DNA of 64,000 nucleotides, taken from contig JAQTOP010000002.1 of the NCBI GenBank assembly GCA_028713285.1, positions 36,427-100,426 on the forward strand, read 5' to 3'. The stretch comes from Terrimicrobiaceae bacterium. Its GTDB lineage: Bacteria > Verrucomicrobiota > Verrucomicrobiia > Chthoniobacterales > JAATET01. A model generated the notes under the pieces. That model saw nothing but the letters and a program-made list of their open reading frames with translations. It ran no database searches and was not told the origin of the DNA. Of this stretch, positions 8,888 to 21,680 are shown piece after piece (position 1 is the stretch's first letter; each line of letters begins with the position of its first letter). The position numbers were made by a program, and so were the translations under genes.

Positions 8888-10780
8888 ATGCCGCTTCTAC
8901 AGCGAATCCATACGCCGGCCGATGTGAAGGCATTGCCGGAATCCGACCTTCCCAGGCTGGCAACCGAAGTGCGCGAAGAATTGATCGGCGTGCTTTCGCA
9001 GACCGGCGGCCACCTTGGCCCGAACCTCGGCGTCGTCGAACTCACCATCGCGCTGCACCGCGTCTTCGACACGCCAAAGGACAAATTCGTCTTCGACGTG
9101 AGCCACCAGGGATACGTCCACAAGCTCCTCACCGGCCGGCGCGAGCGCTTCGACACGATCCGCCAATACGAAGGGCTCAACGGCTTCCTCCTCCGCACCG
9201 AGAGCGAGCACGATTGCTACGGCGCCGGGCACGCGGGCACCGCCCTCTCCGCCGCGCTCGGCATGGCCGTGGGCCGCGACCTGCGAGGCGGCGACGAGCA
9301 CGTTGTCTGCGTCGCGGGCGACGCCGCCTTCACCTGCGGCGTGAGCTTTGAAGCGCTCAACAACGTCGCGAACTCCACCGACCGCCTCATCGTCGTCCTC
9401 AACGACAACGAATGGTCCATCGCGAAAAACGTCGGCGCCATCGCCGAGTATCTCAACCGCATCGTCGCGAACCCCGCCTACGCGCACCTCCACGAGAAGG
9501 CCGCCCAATTCGTCGAGCGTCTTGGCGGCAAGACCGCGCGCAAACTCGCCGGCAAGGTCGAGGCCAGCATCAAGAACCTCATCGCGCCGTCCGTCATCTT
9601 CGAGGATCTCGGCCTGCGCTACTACGGCCCTATTGACGGCCACGACATCGGCCTGCTCACCAGGACGTTCGAGTTTCTCAAGACGCAGACTGAGCCTGTC
9701 ATCCTCCATATCCTCACGCAGAAGGGCAAAGGCTATGCCCCGGCGCTCGCAAAGCCGGATAAGTTTCACGGCCTCGGCAAGTTCGAGCCAGACACCGGCG
9801 AGACCGCCTCCGCGCCCACGCCGACCTACTCGGAGCTGCTCGGCCGCACGCTCGCGGATTTCGCCGACCGCGACAACCGCATCGTCGCCATCACCGCCGC
9901 CATGCCGACCGGAACCGGCCTCCTCCATTTTGCGCAGCGGCATCCGAAGCGCTTCTTCGACGTCGGCATCGCCGAGGAGCACGCAGCCCTCTTCGCCTGC
10001 GGGCTCGCTGCGCAGGGAATGAAGCCCTTCCTCGCGATCTACTCGACCTTCATGCAGCGCGCCTACGACATGATCATTCACGACATCGCGCTCCAGCGTC
10101 TCGACGTGGCGCTCTGCATGGATCGCGCCGGTCTCTCCGGCGACGATGGCCCCACGCATCACGGCCTGTTCGACATCGGCTATCTCCGGCCCGTCCCGGG
10201 CTTCGTCCACATGCAGCCGAAGGACGAGGAGGAATTCGCCGACATGCTCTGGACGATGGCGCACTACCGCGGCCCCATCGCCATCCGCTACCCGCGCGGC
10301 GCAGGCACCGGCGCAAAGCCGGGTGAACAGCCCCGCCTGCTCGAGATCGGCAAGGCGGAGGTCCTCCGCCATGGCAAGCAGGTCGCACTTTTTGGCCTCG
10401 GCAACCTGTGCGAGATGGCCGTCGAGGCCGCCGACCTGCTCAAGGCTCGCGGCATCGATGCCGCCGTCATCAACCCCCGTTGGATCAAGCCGCTCGACAC
10501 CGCGACTCTGGAATTTTTCGCCCGCGGCTGCGACGTGATCTGCACCCTCGAAGACCACGTCCTCCATAATGGCTTCGGCTGCTCGGTGATGGAGCACCTC
10601 GCCGACCGGCGCATCCCGACACCCGTCGTCCGCATCGGCTGGCCGGACGAATTCATCGAGCACGGCAGCGTCCCGATCCTCCGCGAAAAGCACGGCCTCA
10701 CCGCGAAGGCTGCTGTGGAAAAAATCCTCGCCGCCCTGCCGGCCCGCCGAAAGGCGATCCCGACGTCCTCCGCGGCCTGA
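8888..10780 (+). CDS. dxs: 1-deoxy-D-xylulose-5-phosphate synthase
   Basis: QTGGHLGPNLGVVELTIALHRVFDTPKDKFVFDVSHQGYVHKLLTGR; DRAGLSGDDGPTHHGLFDI; start ATG at 8888. Confidence 0.95.
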   Translation: MPLLQRIHTPADVKALPESDLPRLATEVREELIGVLSQTGGHLGPNLGVVELTIALHRVFDTPKDKFVFDVSHQGYVHKLLTGRRERFDTIRQYEGLNGFLLRTESEHDCYGAGHAGTALSAALGMAVGRDLRGGDEHVVCVAGDAAFTCGVSFEALNNVANSTDRLIVVLNDNEWSIAKNVGAIAEYLNRIVANPAYAHLHEKAAQFVERLGGKTARKLAGKVEASIKNLIAPSVIFEDLGLRYYGPIDGHDIGLLTRTFEFLKTQTEPVILHILTQKGKGYAPALAKPDKFHGLGKFEPDTGETASAPTPTYSELLGRTLADFADRDNRIVAITAAMPTGTGLLHFAQRHPKRFFDVGIAEEHAALFACGLAAQGMKPFLAIYSTFMQRAYDMIIHDIALQRLDVALCMDRAGLSGDDGPTHHGLFDIGYLRPVPGFVHMQPKDEEEFADMLWTMAHYRGPIAIRYPRGAGTGAKPGEQPRLLEIGKAEVLRHGKQVALFGLGNLCEMAVEAADLLKARGIDAAVINPRWIKPLDTATLEFFARGCDVICTLEDHVLHNGFGCSVMEHLADRRIPTPVVRIGWPDEFIEHGSVPILREKHGLTAKAAVEKILAALPARRKAIPTSSAA

Positions 10781-10904
10781 CGGAACGTTCGACTCGGCCC
10801 GAGGCAGGATGCATTCCCGCCGCGATACTGCGGCACTTCCCACCACCTTCCATCGTGCCGATGCACCGGGGCGAGGACACCGGCGGCTTCGTCAAGGGGG
10901 AGAG

Positions 10905-11492
10905 TCAGTGCGCCTTCGCGAGCACGGCCGATTGCGTGGTGATTCGGTCCGTCCACGCGAGAAGCAGGGCGGAAATAACAAACGTCATGTGCACAATCAC
11001 CTGCCACATGACCACCGGCCAATCCCGCGTCACATTCAGCGTGGATTCGCTCGTCGCCCCCACTTCGATGAATGTACCCAGCAGGTGAATGGAGGAAATG
11101 CCGATCAGCGCGGTGGCCAGCTTGACCTTCAAAACCCCTGCATTCACATGCGAGAGCCACTCGGGCTGGTCGGGGTGCCCTTCGAGCCGAAGACGGGAAA
11201 CAAATGTCTCGTATCCGCCGACGATTACCATCACGAGCAGGTTCGCGATCATCACGACATCGATCAGGCGCAGCACGATAATCATTATCTCCGTCTCCGA
11301 GATGGCCGGCATCTCGTGGACCAGATGCGCGAGTTCCTTGAAAAACAGATAGACGTAAACGGCCTGCGCGACGATCAGCCCGAGATAGAGCGGCGCCTGC
11401 AGCCAGCGGCTGAAGAAGATCAGACTGCCGAGGGCTCGAAGGTAGGGCGATCGGAAAGAGGGCTCGGACATGGCGGGCTTGACGGCGTTCAT
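10905..11492 (-). CDS. YqhA/UPF0114-family membrane protein
   Basis: Four hydrophobic helices; MIANLLVMVIVGGYETFVSRL and ATALIGISSIHLLGTFIEV typical of UPF0114; exact start uncertain (11510, 11492 or 11471). Confidence 0.8.
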   Translation of the reverse strand: MNAVKPAMSEPSFRSPYLRALGSLIFFSRWLQAPLYLGLIVAQAVYVYLFFKELAHLVHEMPAISETEIMIIVLRLIDVVMIANLLVMVIVGGYETFVSRLRLEGHPDQPEWLSHVNAGVLKVKLATALIGISSIHLLGTFIEVGATSESTLNVTRDWPVVMWQVIVHMTFVISALLLAWTDRITTQSAVLAKAH

Positions 11493-11577
11493 CGATAACA
11501 CGCCGCGCATTACCGCGCAACCGGAGGCGTTTTCCCTTCGTGCGGCGCCCGCCCTTCGTGGTTAAATCTCCGGCTCT

Positions 11578-12972
<1,395 letters not shown>

Positions 12973-12990
12973 TTCCTCCCGCCCGGCGGT

Positions 12991-13737
12991 CTATTTCGCC
13001 TTGCCCTGCGCGGCTACGGCGGCCATTGCCGCGGCGATCGCCGCCTGGTCGCCGAGATAGTAGTGGCGGATCGGCTTCAAATCGTCGTCGAGTTCATACA
13101 CTAGCGGCACTCCCGTCGGGATGTTCAGCTCGAGAACCTCGGCCTCGCTGAGATTGTCGAGATACTTGACGAGTGCGCGGAGGCTGTTGCCGTGCGCGGC
13201 GATCACGACCTTTTTGCCGGCCTTCACCTGCGGGGCGATGGTCTCCTCCCAGAGCGGGAGAAAGCGGGCGACGGTATCCTTGAGACACTCGGTGAGCGGG
13301 AGTTCGCTCTTCGGCACGCCGGCGTAGCGCGGGTCGTGACCGGGGAATCGCTCGTCGCTCTCCTCCAGCGCGGGCGGCGGGATGTCGTAGCTGCGGCGCC
13401 AGATTTTCACCTGCTCATCCCCGAACTTCGCGGCCGTCTCGCCTTTGTTCAGGCCCTGGAGCGCGCCGTAGTGCCGCTCGTTCAATCGCCAGCTTTTTTC
13501 CACGGGAATCCAGAGTTGGTCGAGTTCGTCGAGGACGATCCAGAGCGTGCGCAGGGCGCGTTTGAGCACGGAAACGTAGGCGAGGTCGAAGGTGAAACCC
13601 TCTGCCTTGAGCAATTCGCCGCCACGCCGGGCCTGCGCGCGACCTTCCTCGGTGAGGTCCACATCGTGCCAGCCGGTGAAGCGGTTTTCTTTATTCCAGG
13701 TGCTTTCGCCGTGGCGAATGAGGACGAGTTTGTGCAT
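12991..13737 (-). CDS. gpmA: 2,3-bisphosphoglycerate-dependent phosphoglycerate mutase
   Basis: [72 protein letters not shown]. Confidence 0.95.
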   Translation of the reverse strand: MHKLVLIRHGESTWNKENRFTGWHDVDLTEEGRAQARRGGELLKAEGFTFDLAYVSVLKRALRTLWIVLDELDQLWIPVEKSWRLNERHYGALQGLNKGETAAKFGDEQVKIWRRSYDIPPPALEESDERFPGHDPRYAGVPKSELPLTECLKDTVARFLPLWEETIAPQVKAGKKVVIAAHGNSLRALVKYLDNLSEAEVLELNIPTGVPLVYELDDDLKPIRHYYLGDQAAIAAAMAAVAAQGKAK

Positions 13738-13819
13738 GTTGCAAACGTTGGTTTCGGCGTTTATACAGACGCCACTTCCGCGTTGGCAAGACGGCGCGGA
13801 CCGCCTTTTCTTCCCGATT

Positions 13820-14590
13820 GTGAAATTCTCCGCCCTGACCTTCAACATGCAATTCGGGCAGGGGTGGGATCCGGTCGAACCGGACCGCGCACCCATCCTG
13901 CTGGACGACACCCTTGCCTTCCTCAGCCGGGAGGACGCGGACATTATCTTTTTGCAGGAGGTCGAGCGGGCGCAGCCGGGCGGGAAGCAGGTGCAGCCGC
14001 CTCCGAATTTCACGCGGCTGCACGACGCCCTGCACGAGTATCACGGCGTCTTTGCCTATCCCAGGGTGAACCCCGCCGAGCTGCCGTTCGGCATCGCGCT
14101 GGCGATTTTCGCGAAGACGCCACTGGTCGATTTCCAAGCGGTCGATTTGCCGCCTGCGCCGCTGGACTTCGAATTCGATGGCGCGCTCGTCGCTCCCTCG
14201 CACCGCCAGCTCATCGGCGCCAAGACGCGCATCGCCGGGCGGACCCTGCAGCTTTTCAACACGCACCTGCAGGCATTTTTCATGATCAATGGCTCGAGCA
14301 ACCAGCATCCCGAACAGCGCGCGCTCGTCGAGGCGGCCTTGCGCGACTCGGATGCGCCCACACTGCTCGGGGGCGATTTCAACTGCGCGCCGGGCGAGCA
14401 CCTCGTCGAGCAATTCGCCGCCGCCGGCTACCGCACCGCGCAGGATACCGAGGCCACCTGGCGGCGACGGCCCTACGTGATGGATCACCTGTTCTACAAC
14501 GCGGGCCTCAAGGTCGAGCACGTCGAGGTCCTGCCGACCCTCTGCTCGGATCACCACGCGGTGCGCGCGGAATTCCGGCTCGCGCAATAG
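13820..14590 (+). CDS. Endonuclease/exonuclease/phosphatase (EEP) family protein
   Basis: [57 protein letters not shown] start at 13820. Confidence 0.8.
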   Translation: MKFSALTFNMQFGQGWDPVEPDRAPILLDDTLAFLSREDADIIFLQEVERAQPGGKQVQPPPNFTRLHDALHEYHGVFAYPRVNPAELPFGIALAIFAKTPLVDFQAVDLPPAPLDFEFDGALVAPSHRQLIGAKTRIAGRTLQLFNTHLQAFFMINGSSNQHPEQRALVEAALRDSDAPTLLGGDFNCAPGEHLVEQFAAAGYRTAQDTEATWRRRPYVMDHLFYNAGLKVEHVEVLPTLCSDHHAVRAEFRLAQ

Positions 14591-14612
14591 GCGAATCCAC
14601 CCGCCTCCCGCC

Positions 14613-15383
14613 ATGCGCATTGTTTCCTGGAACGTGAACGGCCTGCGCTCGGTGCTCGGCAAGGGTTTCCTCGAATGGCTCGCGCGTGAAAATGCCGACA
14701 TCGTATGCCTCCAGGAAACGAAGGCCCGCCCGGATCAGGTCGCCGAAGTCGCATGGCCGGGGGACTACGAGCGGTTCTGGAATTCCGCGGAGAAGCCCGG
14801 CTACTCCGGCACCGCAATCTTCACGAAAGTTCCGCCGCACGCGGTGACCTATGGCCTCGGTATCGACGCGCACGACCGCGAGGGCCGCGTGATCACGGCC
14901 GAGTTCGCCGCGTTTTATCTCGTCAACGTCTATGTGCCGAATTCCCAGCGCGGCCTCGCGCGGCTCGGCTATCGCACCGAGGCATGGGGCCCGGACTTTC
15001 TCGCGTATCTCAAGGAACTCGAGCGGAGGAAGCCGGTCATATTTTGCGGAGATCTGAACGTGGCGCACCGCGAGATCGACCTCGCCCGGCCCAAGGACAA
15101 CACAAAAAACGCCGGGTTCACGCCCGAAGAGCGCGCCGGCTTCGACCGCGTGATCGCCACGGGGTTCATCGACACATTTCGCGAGTTTACGCCCGGCGGC
15201 GGCCATTACACTTGGTGGAGCTACATGAACAACGCCCGCTCCCGGAACATCGGGTGGCGCATCGACTACTTCCTCATCTCGCCCGCGCTTCGCCCCGCCC
15301 TGCGGGCGGCGGCCATTCACGCCGAAATTCCCGGCAGCGACCATTGCCCCGTGAGCATTGATCTCGACGCGCCCCTGCCCTAG
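14613..15383 (+). CDS. xthA: Exodeoxyribonuclease III
   Basis: [69 protein letters not shown]. Confidence 0.95.
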   Translation: MRIVSWNVNGLRSVLGKGFLEWLARENADIVCLQETKARPDQVAEVAWPGDYERFWNSAEKPGYSGTAIFTKVPPHAVTYGLGIDAHDREGRVITAEFAAFYLVNVYVPNSQRGLARLGYRTEAWGPDFLAYLKELERRKPVIFCGDLNVAHREIDLARPKDNTKNAGFTPEERAGFDRVIATGFIDTFREFTPGGGHYTWWSYMNNARSRNIGWRIDYFLISPALRPALRAAAIHAEIPGSDHCPVSIDLDAPLP

Positions 15384-15392
15384 GCTCGCCCA

Positions 15393-15794
15393 ATGATGAA
15401 TATGCCCGCGCTCTCGATGATCTTCGGACTCCTCCTCGCCGCGCTTGGGGCCGGCTCATTCGCCGCAACGGGCGGCACCCATCCCACCGCGCTCATCCCG
15501 GCGGCATTCGGTGCTGTGCTCGTGCTCTGCGGCATCGCGGGCGCCGTCGCGCCGAAACTGCGCATGCATGTGATGCACGTCGCCGCACTCGCGGGCCTGC
15601 TCGGCACGGCCGGCGGCCTCGGAATGTCGCTCCCGAAACTGCACGCCCTGCTCACGGGCGGGCCGGTCGCGCGTCCGCTTGCCGTCTGGATGCAACTGGC
15701 AATGGGCTTGATCTGCCTCGTCTTTCTCGCGCTGTGCGTGAAATCCTTCATCGACGCCCGGAGCGTAAGGAATTTTCAACTTCCGCCCGCGTAG
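15393..15794 (+). CDS. Small membrane protein of unknown function
   Basis: Intact 133-aa ORF with four hydrophobic segments, co-directional with xthA. Confidence 0.65.
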   Translation: MMNMPALSMIFGLLLAALGAGSFAATGGTHPTALIPAAFGAVLVLCGIAGAVAPKLRMHVMHVAALAGLLGTAGGLGMSLPKLHALLTGGPVARPLAVWMQLAMGLICLVFLALCVKSFIDARSVRNFQLPPA

Positions 15795-15810
15795 GGCATC
15801 GTCGAATGCT

Positions 15811-15859
15811 GCGGCGGTCTATGACTGCCGAAAGAGATGCGACAGTCATAGACTGCCGC
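15811..15859. repeat. REP-like inverted repeat (17-bp arms with one G-T pair, 15-nt loop)
   Basis: gcggcggtctatgactg / cagtcatagactgccgc in the intergenic region. Confidence 0.7.
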
Positions 15860-15941
15860 TACAGGTTTTTTTGAACAGGTAGCGATGACTCCGGGCCTCC
15901 CGATGGGGGGCGACGCCCCAACCCAGCAAAGGTCCGGTTTT

Positions 15942-16374
15942 TCAACCGAGCTTGGAAACCACTTGCTCGTAATCCCAACCATTGATCCGGCACATCGCTC
16001 TTGCGTGCTCGTCCCAGGTGGGTTCATCGGCCGGACGGCCGGCCAGAAAGCAGTCGATCGCCAGATAGCGCAACGGATGTTCCGATGTGCATTGAATGGA
16101 GTGAAGCACCGTGGGAGGAATGCGGGCCACGTCTCCCGGGAAAAACCGGATGCGGCTCCAGGTCGGACCCGATTCGAAGCACGCCTTCCCCCTCGAGAAT
16201 GTGGAAGACCTGTTCGGCATCGTCGTGCTTGTGAAGCGGAGGCGCCTCGCCGGGATTCAGAATCACCACGAACACTTCCGACGTGATGGAATCCGAGCGA
16301 TCAATGATCAGATCATTGATATGCGTCGGAAACCGGTAGCGCCTCGATGAGTCGAGTTGGTAAACGTATTTCAT
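15942..16374 (-). pseudogene. Cupin-domain protein split by a +1 frameshift near 16131-16147
   Basis: N-terminal frame MKYVYQLDSSRRYRFPTHINDLIIDRSDSI...HKHDDAEQVFHILEGEGVLRIGSDLEPHP; the fold continues in another frame as FFPGDVARIPPTVLHSIQCTSEHPLRYLAIDCFLAGRPADEP...VVSKLG. Confidence 0.7.
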
Positions 16375-16494
16375 ATTGATTGCCCAATGCCGGCTCGCGG
16401 ACGGCGAAAATGCTCCAAGTCCCAAACGTCTGTCGCATTTCTTTCGTCGGTCATGGACCGGCGCTGCAATCGAAAATATTCCCGAGCTGTCTGC

Positions 16495-17373
<879 letters not shown>

Positions 17374-17424
17374 GGGCTTGGGCGGCTTTGCGTGGGTGAA
17401 AGTTGAGTGGATTCCCGCGGAGGA

Positions 17425-18615
17425 TCATGCCTGCTGCTTCGCGGCGGCGACGGCGAGCGTCGCGGCCTCGGTGAGGCCGTTGGCGGTTTGGATCGGCAGG
17501 CCGGACTCGGCGAGGAGTTTTTTGCCGAGTTCGACGTTCGTGCCTTCGAGGCGCACGACGAGGGGAACAGGCAGGCTCACGGCCTTCACGGCGTTGATGA
17601 TGCCCTGGGCGATCACGTCGCAGCGCATGATGCCCCCAAAAATGTTCACGAGGATCGTCTTCACCTTTTCGTCGGCGATCAAAATCTTGAATGCCTCGGT
17701 GACCTGCTGCTCGGTCGCGCCGCCGCCCACGTCGAGGAAGTTCGCGGGCTCGCCGCCGTGGTATTTTACGATGTCCATCGTGGCCATCGCGAGGCCGGCG
17801 CCGTTCACCAGGCAGGCGATGTTGCCGTCGAGACCGATGTAATTGAGGTTCGACTTCGAGGCCTCGACCTCGCGCGGATCTTCCTCGGCAATGTCGCGGA
17901 AGGCGGCCACGTCGGGATGGCGGAAGAGCGCGTTGTCGTCGAAATTAAACTTCGCATCGAGCGCGAGGACGTCTCCCGTCTTCGTGATGACGAGCGGGTT
18001 CACCTCGACCATGGAGCAGTCGCAGGCGATGAAGAGTTCGTAGATCGTAAGGAAGATTTTCGCGGCCTTTGGCATCTGCGCGGAGGTGAAGCCAAGCCGC
18101 TTCGCGATTTTGCGCGCCTGGTAGGCCTGCAGGCCGAGCGTCGGATGGATCGGCTCGCGGAGAATCCTGTGTGGCATTTCCTCCGCGACTTTCTCGATCT
18201 CGACGCCGCCCTCGGTGCTCGCGATGATGAGCGGGCCGGCGATCCCGCGGTCCATGAGGATCGCAAAATAGAACTCCTTCTCAATCTCGACGCTCTCGGC
18301 GATAAGCACGGTATTCACGACGCGGCCGGCGGGGCCGGTCTGGTGCGTGACGAGCGTCTGGCCGAGCATTTTGCCCGCAACCTCCGCGGCCTGCTGCGTG
18401 CTGTCGCAGAGCTGCACGCCGCCCTTGAAGCCGCTGGTGAACATCCCTTTCCCGCGGCCGCCGGCGTGAATCTGCGCCTTCACCACGAGGTGGCTGGCGC
18501 CGAGCCCGGCCGCGACGTCCTTCGCCTCGGCGACGGTGGTGGCGGGAAATCCCTTGGGAGTGGCGACGCCGTATTTTTCGAAGAGTTGCTTGGCCTGAAA
18601 TTCGTGAATGTTCAT
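17425..18615 (-). CDS. sucC: Succinyl-CoA ligase (ADP-forming) beta subunit
   Basis: [58 protein letters not shown]. Confidence 0.95.
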   Translation of the reverse strand: MNIHEFQAKQLFEKYGVATPKGFPATTVAEAKDVAAGLGASHLVVKAQIHAGGRGKGMFTSGFKGGVQLCDSTQQAAEVAGKMLGQTLVTHQTGPAGRVVNTVLIAESVEIEKEFYFAILMDRGIAGPLIIASTEGGVEIEKVAEEMPHRILREPIHPTLGLQAYQARKIAKRLGFTSAQMPKAAKIFLTIYELFIACDCSMVEVNPLVITKTGDVLALDAKFNFDDNALFRHPDVAAFRDIAEEDPREVEASKSNLNYIGLDGNIACLVNGAGLAMATMDIVKYHGGEPANFLDVGGGATEQQVTEAFKILIADEKVKTILVNIFGGIMRCDVIAQGIINAVKAVSLPVPLVVRLEGTNVELGKKLLAESGLPIQTANGLTEAATLAVAAAKQQA

Positions 18616-18666
18616 TCGTCGTGCGGCGACTCGCGGATCGCCCGAGGAGGTTTGCGAGCCATCGGC

Positions 18667-19554
18667 TTACCGATTCACCTTTCGCTTTGCAAGGGCGGAG
18701 CGGGATTTCAAAGTCCCGCCCGCTTCTCTTCGCGGCCGCAGTCGATACATGCTCGGACTTTGCCCGGTCACGCGGCGAAACTGTTTGTTGAAGTATTGGG
18801 GATCGGGGATGCCCACTTTGCGCCCGATTTCGAGAATCGGAAGCCTGGTGGAAAGCAGCAAATGCCGGGCGAGTTCCATGCGGCGCAAAAGAAGATAGTG
18901 CAGGATCGTCATTCCATACTGCTGGCGGAAAAGGCGGGAAAGGGCGTTGGCGCTCCGTCCCATCGAGGCGCTTAATCCCGGAACCGTGACCTGCCGGTGG
19001 GGTGTGGCATCGATGGCGCGCCGCAGATCGGCGAGCGTCTTCTCGTGCCAGATTCCCGGCCTGGCGCGCGTTCCGCGACTCCCCTGCAAGTGAAGCCAGA
19101 GCAGGAGTTCCTGAAGCGAGGCCGAAGCCGCGGCCGCGGCCGGGGAATCCTCCGCTCCGCCGGCCTGGCGATAATAATCAATCACTTTCAGAAACCGTTC
19201 CCGCGCCGCGGCGACCAGAGGACCCGGACGGAAGTGGATCGGCAGCCGAAGGTTCGTTTTTTTCCCAGCTCCCCGCGCCGGATAAAAATGGACGCACAAA
19301 TGCTGGCCGCTTTCCCGCAATTCATAGACGGATTCCCTGTTTTCCGGCGAGAGCGTCATGTCACCCGGTTGAAGGTGGAAGCAGGTCCCTCCGATCCAGA
19401 CCTTGCCCGCATAATCGTGGAGATGCACGGCGATGAGGGAATCCGAGTAACCCCGGTTGCAGCCCGGCACATTCATCGGGAATCTTCCCGCACTGCCGAC
19501 GACAGGAAGGTGGCGGGCAGGCCATGCGATGAATTTCGGCTCAGTCTTCACCAC
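18667..19554 (-). CDS. AraC-family transcriptional regulator
   Basis: C-terminal double HTH: ANALSRLFRQQYGMTILHYLLLRRMELARHLLLSTRLPILEIGRKVGIPDPQYFNKQFRRVTGQSP. Confidence 0.9.
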   Translation of the reverse strand: MVKTEPKFIAWPARHLPVVGSAGRFPMNVPGCNRGYSDSLIAVHLHDYAGKVWIGGTCFHLQPGDMTLSPENRESVYELRESGQHLCVHFYPARGAGKKTNLRLPIHFRPGPLVAAARERFLKVIDYYRQAGGAEDSPAAAAASASLQELLLWLHLQGSRGTRARPGIWHEKTLADLRRAIDATPHRQVTVPGLSASMGRSANALSRLFRQQYGMTILHYLLLRRMELARHLLLSTRLPILEIGRKVGIPDPQYFNKQFRRVTGQSPSMYRLRPRREAGGTLKSRSALAKRKVNR

Positions 19555-19662
19555 CGAGGCAATGTCAAAAAATTACCACTGATCCAAGTTTATTCCAATT
19601 GAGACACCGGGCCAAAGCAACGAGGATGCAATAAATCTACCATTTGAAAGAACGAGAGACCC

Positions 19663-21594
19663 ATGGCTTGGTTTACATCCCCCGACAACTGCATCAATCG
19701 TCCCCAACTTCCCGCCGGCTGGCTGGAGCAAATCATCAATGGAAGGGACGCGGTCGGCGAAACGATCGCGAAGTCCCTGCTGGCCGATCTCGACCGCCTG
19801 CAGCGTCCGTGCTTTCTTGCGCTCGACGGATACAAGGGCGCGAAGTTGCAGCCGTTTCTGGACGGAATCCGCGCGAGGCTTGAAGCGGCGGGCGTGGAGG
19901 TTGCCGCGCTGAACGTCAACGATGTCTTTCGCTCAAAGGCGGAGATAGATGAAATCGCGCGGCCTTGCGAGAAGCCGGAGGATCCTTCGTTCGGACGGGT
20001 GTTCGCGGGCAACATCGAGGACTTGATTGATCCGGCGAAAGTCCGGGCGACGACGGAGCGTTGGGAGAAACTGCGCGCGGCCAAGGGCAGGCGCACGGTG
20101 CTGATTTGTCACGGCGTTGGGGCGGGTCTCGCGCTGTGGCGGCATTTGTTTGACCGCGCGGCCTTTTGCGACGTGACGCGGGAGCAGGTCATCATTCGTT
20201 CGGAGCGGGGCGGGCTTTTGCCGGTGGGGGAGGACGTGTCCGCCGGCTATCCGTTCAAACGGATCTACTACTTCGAATACCCGCTGCTCAACCGGCACAA
20301 GAAGCAACTCCTCAAGAGCATCGACTGGTATATCGACGACTCCGGCGAGGAGGACCCAAAGCTTGTGCCGGCCGAGGTCTATCACGCGCTGATCACCGAG
20401 CTGGCGGGCCGGCCGGTCTGTTTCAAAGTCTTTTACATGCCGGGGATGTTCGGCGGCACGGAGTTCTCGAAGCGGTTCAATGTGCCGGGGCTGCCGAACA
20501 ATAGCTGGGACTATGAAATCAGCGTGGGCGACAATCATTTGCTCATCGATCCGGGCGATGGACGGATATTGGAAATGCCGTTTTACAATTTGATCTGGGA
20601 GCAGCCGTTGCGCTTTTTGGGGGCGTATTCCAGCGCGACTTATCCCGACCATTTTCCCATCGCCATTTATATGCAGGACGGCTGGTTCGCGGATCCGAAA
20701 GAGCCCGGATTCAAGCGGACCCACATGCCGAATCACATCCACCCCGACACCGCCTACTGTCGCGAGCATTTCAACGAGCCGATCGGGCGCTATGAAACCT
20801 ATTACATCGTGCGTGCGGACGAGGGCGCCTGCACGATGCATGGCTTCAAGGACGACGCGGACATCGATGCCTACATCGGCGAGGTCAGAAAATCGGCGGA
20901 GACCCACGAGGAATTCGACTGGCGCAAATATATCCACGAGCACCCCAGCAAGACCGGCGAGTTGCATCAGCTCCCGCCCGGCACCGTGCATGGAACGGGT
21001 GGGCGGCAGGTGATCCTGGAGATCGATACGAACCCGAGCCGCGAATCGACCGAGTATTCGTTCTTTCTCTACGACTATTGCCGGCCCTGTTTCAACTATG
21101 AGAAGCTCGACATGACCGGCAAGCCGCTGAAACTCACGGTCGAGCACAGCCTCGCCATCATGCGCCGCAACCGGCGGCAGAAATACATGGCGGAAAAAGT
21201 CCGGCCTGCGCCCGTTTGCATTCGCTCGGGGGAGGACTGGCGGGAAATGTCATTCCCGATGCATTACAACATGCCCTACCAGATCAACCGGTTCGAGTTT
21301 AAGACGAAGGTCGAGGATGATACGCGGGATATGTTTCATTGCATCGCGCTGACACTCGGAACCAAGGTGCGCGTTTATTCCAAGCGCGATCCTTCCAACG
21401 AATTCGTCCTCGAGGACTGCGACAACATCGTGCTGCCGGCCGGCTTCGGTCCGTATGTCCTGGAGAATCTAGGTGACGGCCCGTGCGAGATCATCAAGAC
21501 ATTTCTTATCACCGAACCGCGGGCGCACATCGACAAGGAGCAGGAGGAGAAAGATTGGGGCGTGGATCCAGACGGTCCGGAAAAGGTGTCGTGA
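19663..21594 (+). CDS. Two-domain protein: kinase-like N-terminus fused to class I mannose-6-phosphate isomerase-like cupin
   Basis: C-terminal FYMPGMFGGTEFSKRFN, IHEHPSKTGELHQLPPGTVHGTGGRQVILEIDTNPSRE (PMI-like metal-binding region); N-terminal FLALDGYKGAKLQPFLDGIRARL resembles uridine-kinase-type folds. Confidence 0.7.
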   Translation: MAWFTSPDNCINRPQLPAGWLEQIINGRDAVGETIAKSLLADLDRLQRPCFLALDGYKGAKLQPFLDGIRARLEAAGVEVAALNVNDVFRSKAEIDEIARPCEKPEDPSFGRVFAGNIEDLIDPAKVRATTERWEKLRAAKGRRTVLICHGVGAGLALWRHLFDRAAFCDVTREQVIIRSERGGLLPVGEDVSAGYPFKRIYYFEYPLLNRHKKQLLKSIDWYIDDSGEEDPKLVPAEVYHALITELAGRPVCFKVFYMPGMFGGTEFSKRFNVPGLPNNSWDYEISVGDNHLLIDPGDGRILEMPFYNLIWEQPLRFLGAYSSATYPDHFPIAIYMQDGWFADPKEPGFKRTHMPNHIHPDTAYCREHFNEPIGRYETYYIVRADEGACTMHGFKDDADIDAYIGEVRKSAETHEEFDWRKYIHEHPSKTGELHQLPPGTVHGTGGRQVILEIDTNPSRESTEYSFFLYDYCRPCFNYEKLDMTGKPLKLTVEHSLAIMRRNRRQKYMAEKVRPAPVCIRSGEDWREMSFPMHYNMPYQINRFEFKTKVEDDTRDMFHCIALTLGTKVRVYSKRDPSNEFVLEDCDNIVLPAGFGPYVLENLGDGPCEIIKTFLITEPRAHIDKEQEEKDWGVDPDGPEKVS

Positions 21595-21680
21595 GGGAGG
21601 GCTTCGCGTTCCTACCTTCTTTGTGACATTTCTTCCTCGCTTGAGCTTCTCCAGAACGGCGAAGACAAGTTCGTTCTTCC

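Noticed and set aside
13820-15383. Tandem EEP nuclease genes as a defence pair
   Set aside because: The second is ordinary xthA and the first a generic EEP protein; no toxin, sensor or immunity partner.
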